A stretch of DNA of 32,526 bases, taken from positions 1 to 32,526 of the forward strand of contig CAJUJQ010000022.1 in the NCBI GenBank assembly GCA_910586575.1, written 5' to 3'. Origin of the DNA: an uncultured Clostridia bacterium. GTDB taxonomy: Bacteria; Bacillota; Clostridia; Oscillospirales; Butyricicoccaceae. Positions 31,019-32,526 of this stretch are shown piece by piece. The notes under the pieces are model-generated. The model was not told the origin of the DNA, did no database searches, and saw only the letters and a list, made by a program, of their open reading frames with translations. Numbering within the stretch: position 1 is the stretch's first letter; each line of letters opens with the position of its first letter. Made by a program: the position numbers and the translations under genes.

Positions 31019-32389
31019 TTAAAACGGCAGCTTCATGCCGCCGAAGCCACCCAGCCCGCCAAAGCCGCCGCGCCGCTTTTTTTTGCCCCTGCGCTGCAAG
31101 CCTGCCAGCTGTTTGGTCATCTTCTGCATCATTTCAAACTGCTTAAGCAGACGGTTGACCTCCTCAACCTTGAGGCCACAGCCCGCCGCGATCCGCTTCT
31201 TACGGCTGAAATTGATGATGGACGGGTTGTCGCGCTCCTTGGGGGTCATGGAAAGGATAATGGCCTCGGTGTGCGCCATCTGCTTTTCATCGACCTGCGC
31301 CCCTTGCAGCACCTTCGGATCCACGCCAGGCAGCATTCCCAGCATTTCCTCCATGGAACCCATGTTTTTGAACTGTTGGAGCTGTTCGTAAAAGTCGGTC
31401 AGCGTCAGCTTGCCGACGCGCATTTTTCGTTCAAAATCAACCGCCTGCTTCTGGTCGAAGTTCTGCTGCGCCTTTTCAATCAGCGTCAGCACATCGCCCA
31501 TGCCCAGGATACGGGACGCCATACGGTCGGGGTGGAACGGTTCGATATTATCCAGCTTTTCACCGGTGCCGATATATTTAATCGGCTTGCCAGTCACCGC
31601 CTTGACAGACAACGCCGCGCCGCCGCGGGCATCGCCGTCCATTTTGCTCATCAGCACGCCGTCAATGCCGAGCGCATCGTCAAACGCCTGCGCGACATTC
31701 ACCGCGTCCTGACCGGTCATCGCGTCAACCACCAGCATGATTTCGTGCGGCTTGACCTCTGCCTTGATATTTTTCAACTCCTGCATCAGCGTTTCGTCGA
31801 TGTGGAGACGGCCTGCCGTATCCAGAAATACCAGGTCATAGCCATTTTTGCGGGCGTATGCAATACCTTCCTTCGCAATGCGGACCGGGTCGTCCTGCCC
31901 CATGTCAAAGGTCGGGATGTCCAGCTGTTTGCCGACCACCTTCAGCTGTTCAATCGCGGCGGGACGGTAAACGTCGCACGCGACGAGCAGCGGGCGGCGC
32001 TGCTGCTGATGCCGGAACAATCCGGCGAGCTTGGCGCACTGGGTCGTCTTTCCCGCGCCCTGCAAACCGACCATCATAACAACCGTCGGTGGGTTGGGCG
32101 CAATGGTAATGCGCGCGCTTTTCCCGCCGAGCAGCGCGGTCAATTCCTCGTTAACGATTTTAATGACCTGCTGCGCCGGGGAAAGGCTTTCCAGAATGTC
32201 CGCGCCGGTCGCCTTTTCGGTGACGGTTTTGATAAAATCCTTGGTAACCTTAAAGTTGACATCCGCTTCCAGCAGCGCCATACGGATTTCCCGCATGGCA
32301 GCCTTGACATCGGCCTCGGTCAAGCGGCCCTGGCTGCGGAGCTTCTTAAAAGCAGAAGAAATCTTTTCGGTCAAGCCCTCAAATGCCAT
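31019..32389 (-). CDS. ffh: Signal recognition particle protein Ffh (SRP54)
   Basis: GTPase that recognises signal peptides co-translationally with SRP RNA and FtsY. The 456 residues have a helical N domain and a G domain with GLQGAGKTT (108-116), DVYRPAAIEQL, DTAGRLHID and SKMDGDARGG. A Met-rich M domain (FEMMQKMTKQLAGLQRRGKK) ends in a Gly/Phe tail. AAGGGGG lies ten bases upstream of the ATG. In many Firmicutes ylxM precedes ffh and rpsP follows. Here rpsP follows, and a gene of uncertain identity precedes. Confidence 0.97.
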   Translation of the reverse strand: MAFEGLTEKISSAFKKLRSQGRLTEADVKAAMREIRMALLEADVNFKVTKDFIKTVTEKATGADILESLSPAQQVIKIVNEELTALLGGKSARITIAPNPPTVVMMVGLQGAGKTTQCAKLAGLFRHQQQRRPLLVACDVYRPAAIEQLKVVGKQLDIPTFDMGQDDPVRIAKEGIAYARKNGYDLVFLDTAGRLHIDETLMQELKNIKAEVKPHEIMLVVDAMTGQDAVNVAQAFDDALGIDGVLMSKMDGDARGGAALSVKAVTGKPIKYIGTGEKLDNIEPFHPDRMASRILGMGDVLTLIEKAQQNFDQKQAVDFERKMRVGKLTLTDFYEQLQQFKNMGSMEEMLGMLPGVDPKVLQGAQVDEKQMAHTEAIILSMTPKERDNPSIINFSRKKRIAAGCGLKVEEVNRLLKQFEMMQKMTKQLAGLQRRGKKKRRGGFGGLGGFGGMKLPF

Positions 32390-32427
32390 CAGCGGTATGC
32401 CCCCTTCCGTTCCTGTAACATCCCAAA

Positions 32428-32526
32428 TCAGCCGGTAATCGCCTTGACATGCTCTTCCATCCGGCTCCGCGTCGCCTGTAAATCAACGTTGCGGTATTTT
32501 GTGCTGTTGATATCGATTGCAATTTT
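32428..32526 (-). CDS. C-terminal end of an unidentified gene upstream of ffh
   Basis: Thirty-two codons in frame to a TGA, running off the window. The piece contains IAIDINSTKYRNVDL and ends EEHVKAITG. It lies 38 bases before ffh on the same strand, where ylxM or ftsY is often found. The fragment is too short for me to assign. Confidence 0.6.
   Translation of the reverse strand, partial: KIAIDINSTKYRNVDLQATRSRMEEHVKAITG

Noticed and set aside
1..32526. CRISPR array, prophage or insertion sequence with transposase
   Set aside because: No regularly spaced direct repeats, cas genes, integrase, phage structural genes or transposase frames were found.

Overview
The window comes from a spore-forming, anaerobic-type member of the Clostridia, most likely the Ruminococcaceae/Oscillospiraceae group. 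The evidence is the GC-rich coding sequence, strong Shine-Dalgarno sites, a GerA/SpoVAF germination protein, trigger factor next to clpP, and a long isoprenoid/DNA-repair operon in Firmicutes order. Almost everything is on the minus strand. The exceptions are rpsF-ssb-rpsR and rplS, which have their own plus-strand promoters.

From left to right: clpP (5' part) and tig. A MITE-like repeat (1836-1999). A phosphoesterase and thrC. A set of small accessory genes (ACT-domain protein, CAT-like acetyltransferase, TfoX-C protein, GNAT, HEAT-like protein), then an M19 dipeptidase. The block yraN-rnhB-rbgA and two tandem signal peptidases (7.6-10.6 kb). An 860-base non-coding stretch with a probable small RNA, a perfect palindrome and tRNA-Thr(CGT). 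rpsF-ssb-rpsR. An MBL-fold hydrolase, a second copy of the MITE-like repeat, the SpoVAF-like gene, rplS and tyrS.

From 17 to 29 kb runs a co-directional series, in transcription order nusB, TsaD-like, xseA, xseB, ispA, [1.5 kb largely non-coding], a DUF4177 gene, a four-helix membrane protein, dxs, tlyA, nadK, argR, recN. The gap between ispA and the membrane protein is dense with hairpins. The membrane protein has four predicted transmembrane segments and a DxxxD motif. This is the genomic setting known for OLE RNA (ornate, large, extremophilic RNA) and its partner OapA, and it is the main finding here. The last part (29-32.5 kb) is ffh-rpsP-khpA-rimM-trmD, with a hairpin terminator/attenuator between khpA and rimM.

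Functionally the window is mostly core biology: ribosomal proteins and their maturation (RbgA, RimM, TrmD, TlyA, KhpA), protein targeting and export (Ffh, two signal peptidases), protein quality control (Tig, ClpP), DNA repair (RecN, ExoVII, SSB, RNase HII) and isoprenoid precursors (Dxs, IspA). Novel or less described material is concentrated in non-coding DNA: the OLE-like RNA, a free-standing small RNA near 10.7-10.83 kb, a pair of inverted-repeat-bounded elements, and ribosomal leader hairpins.
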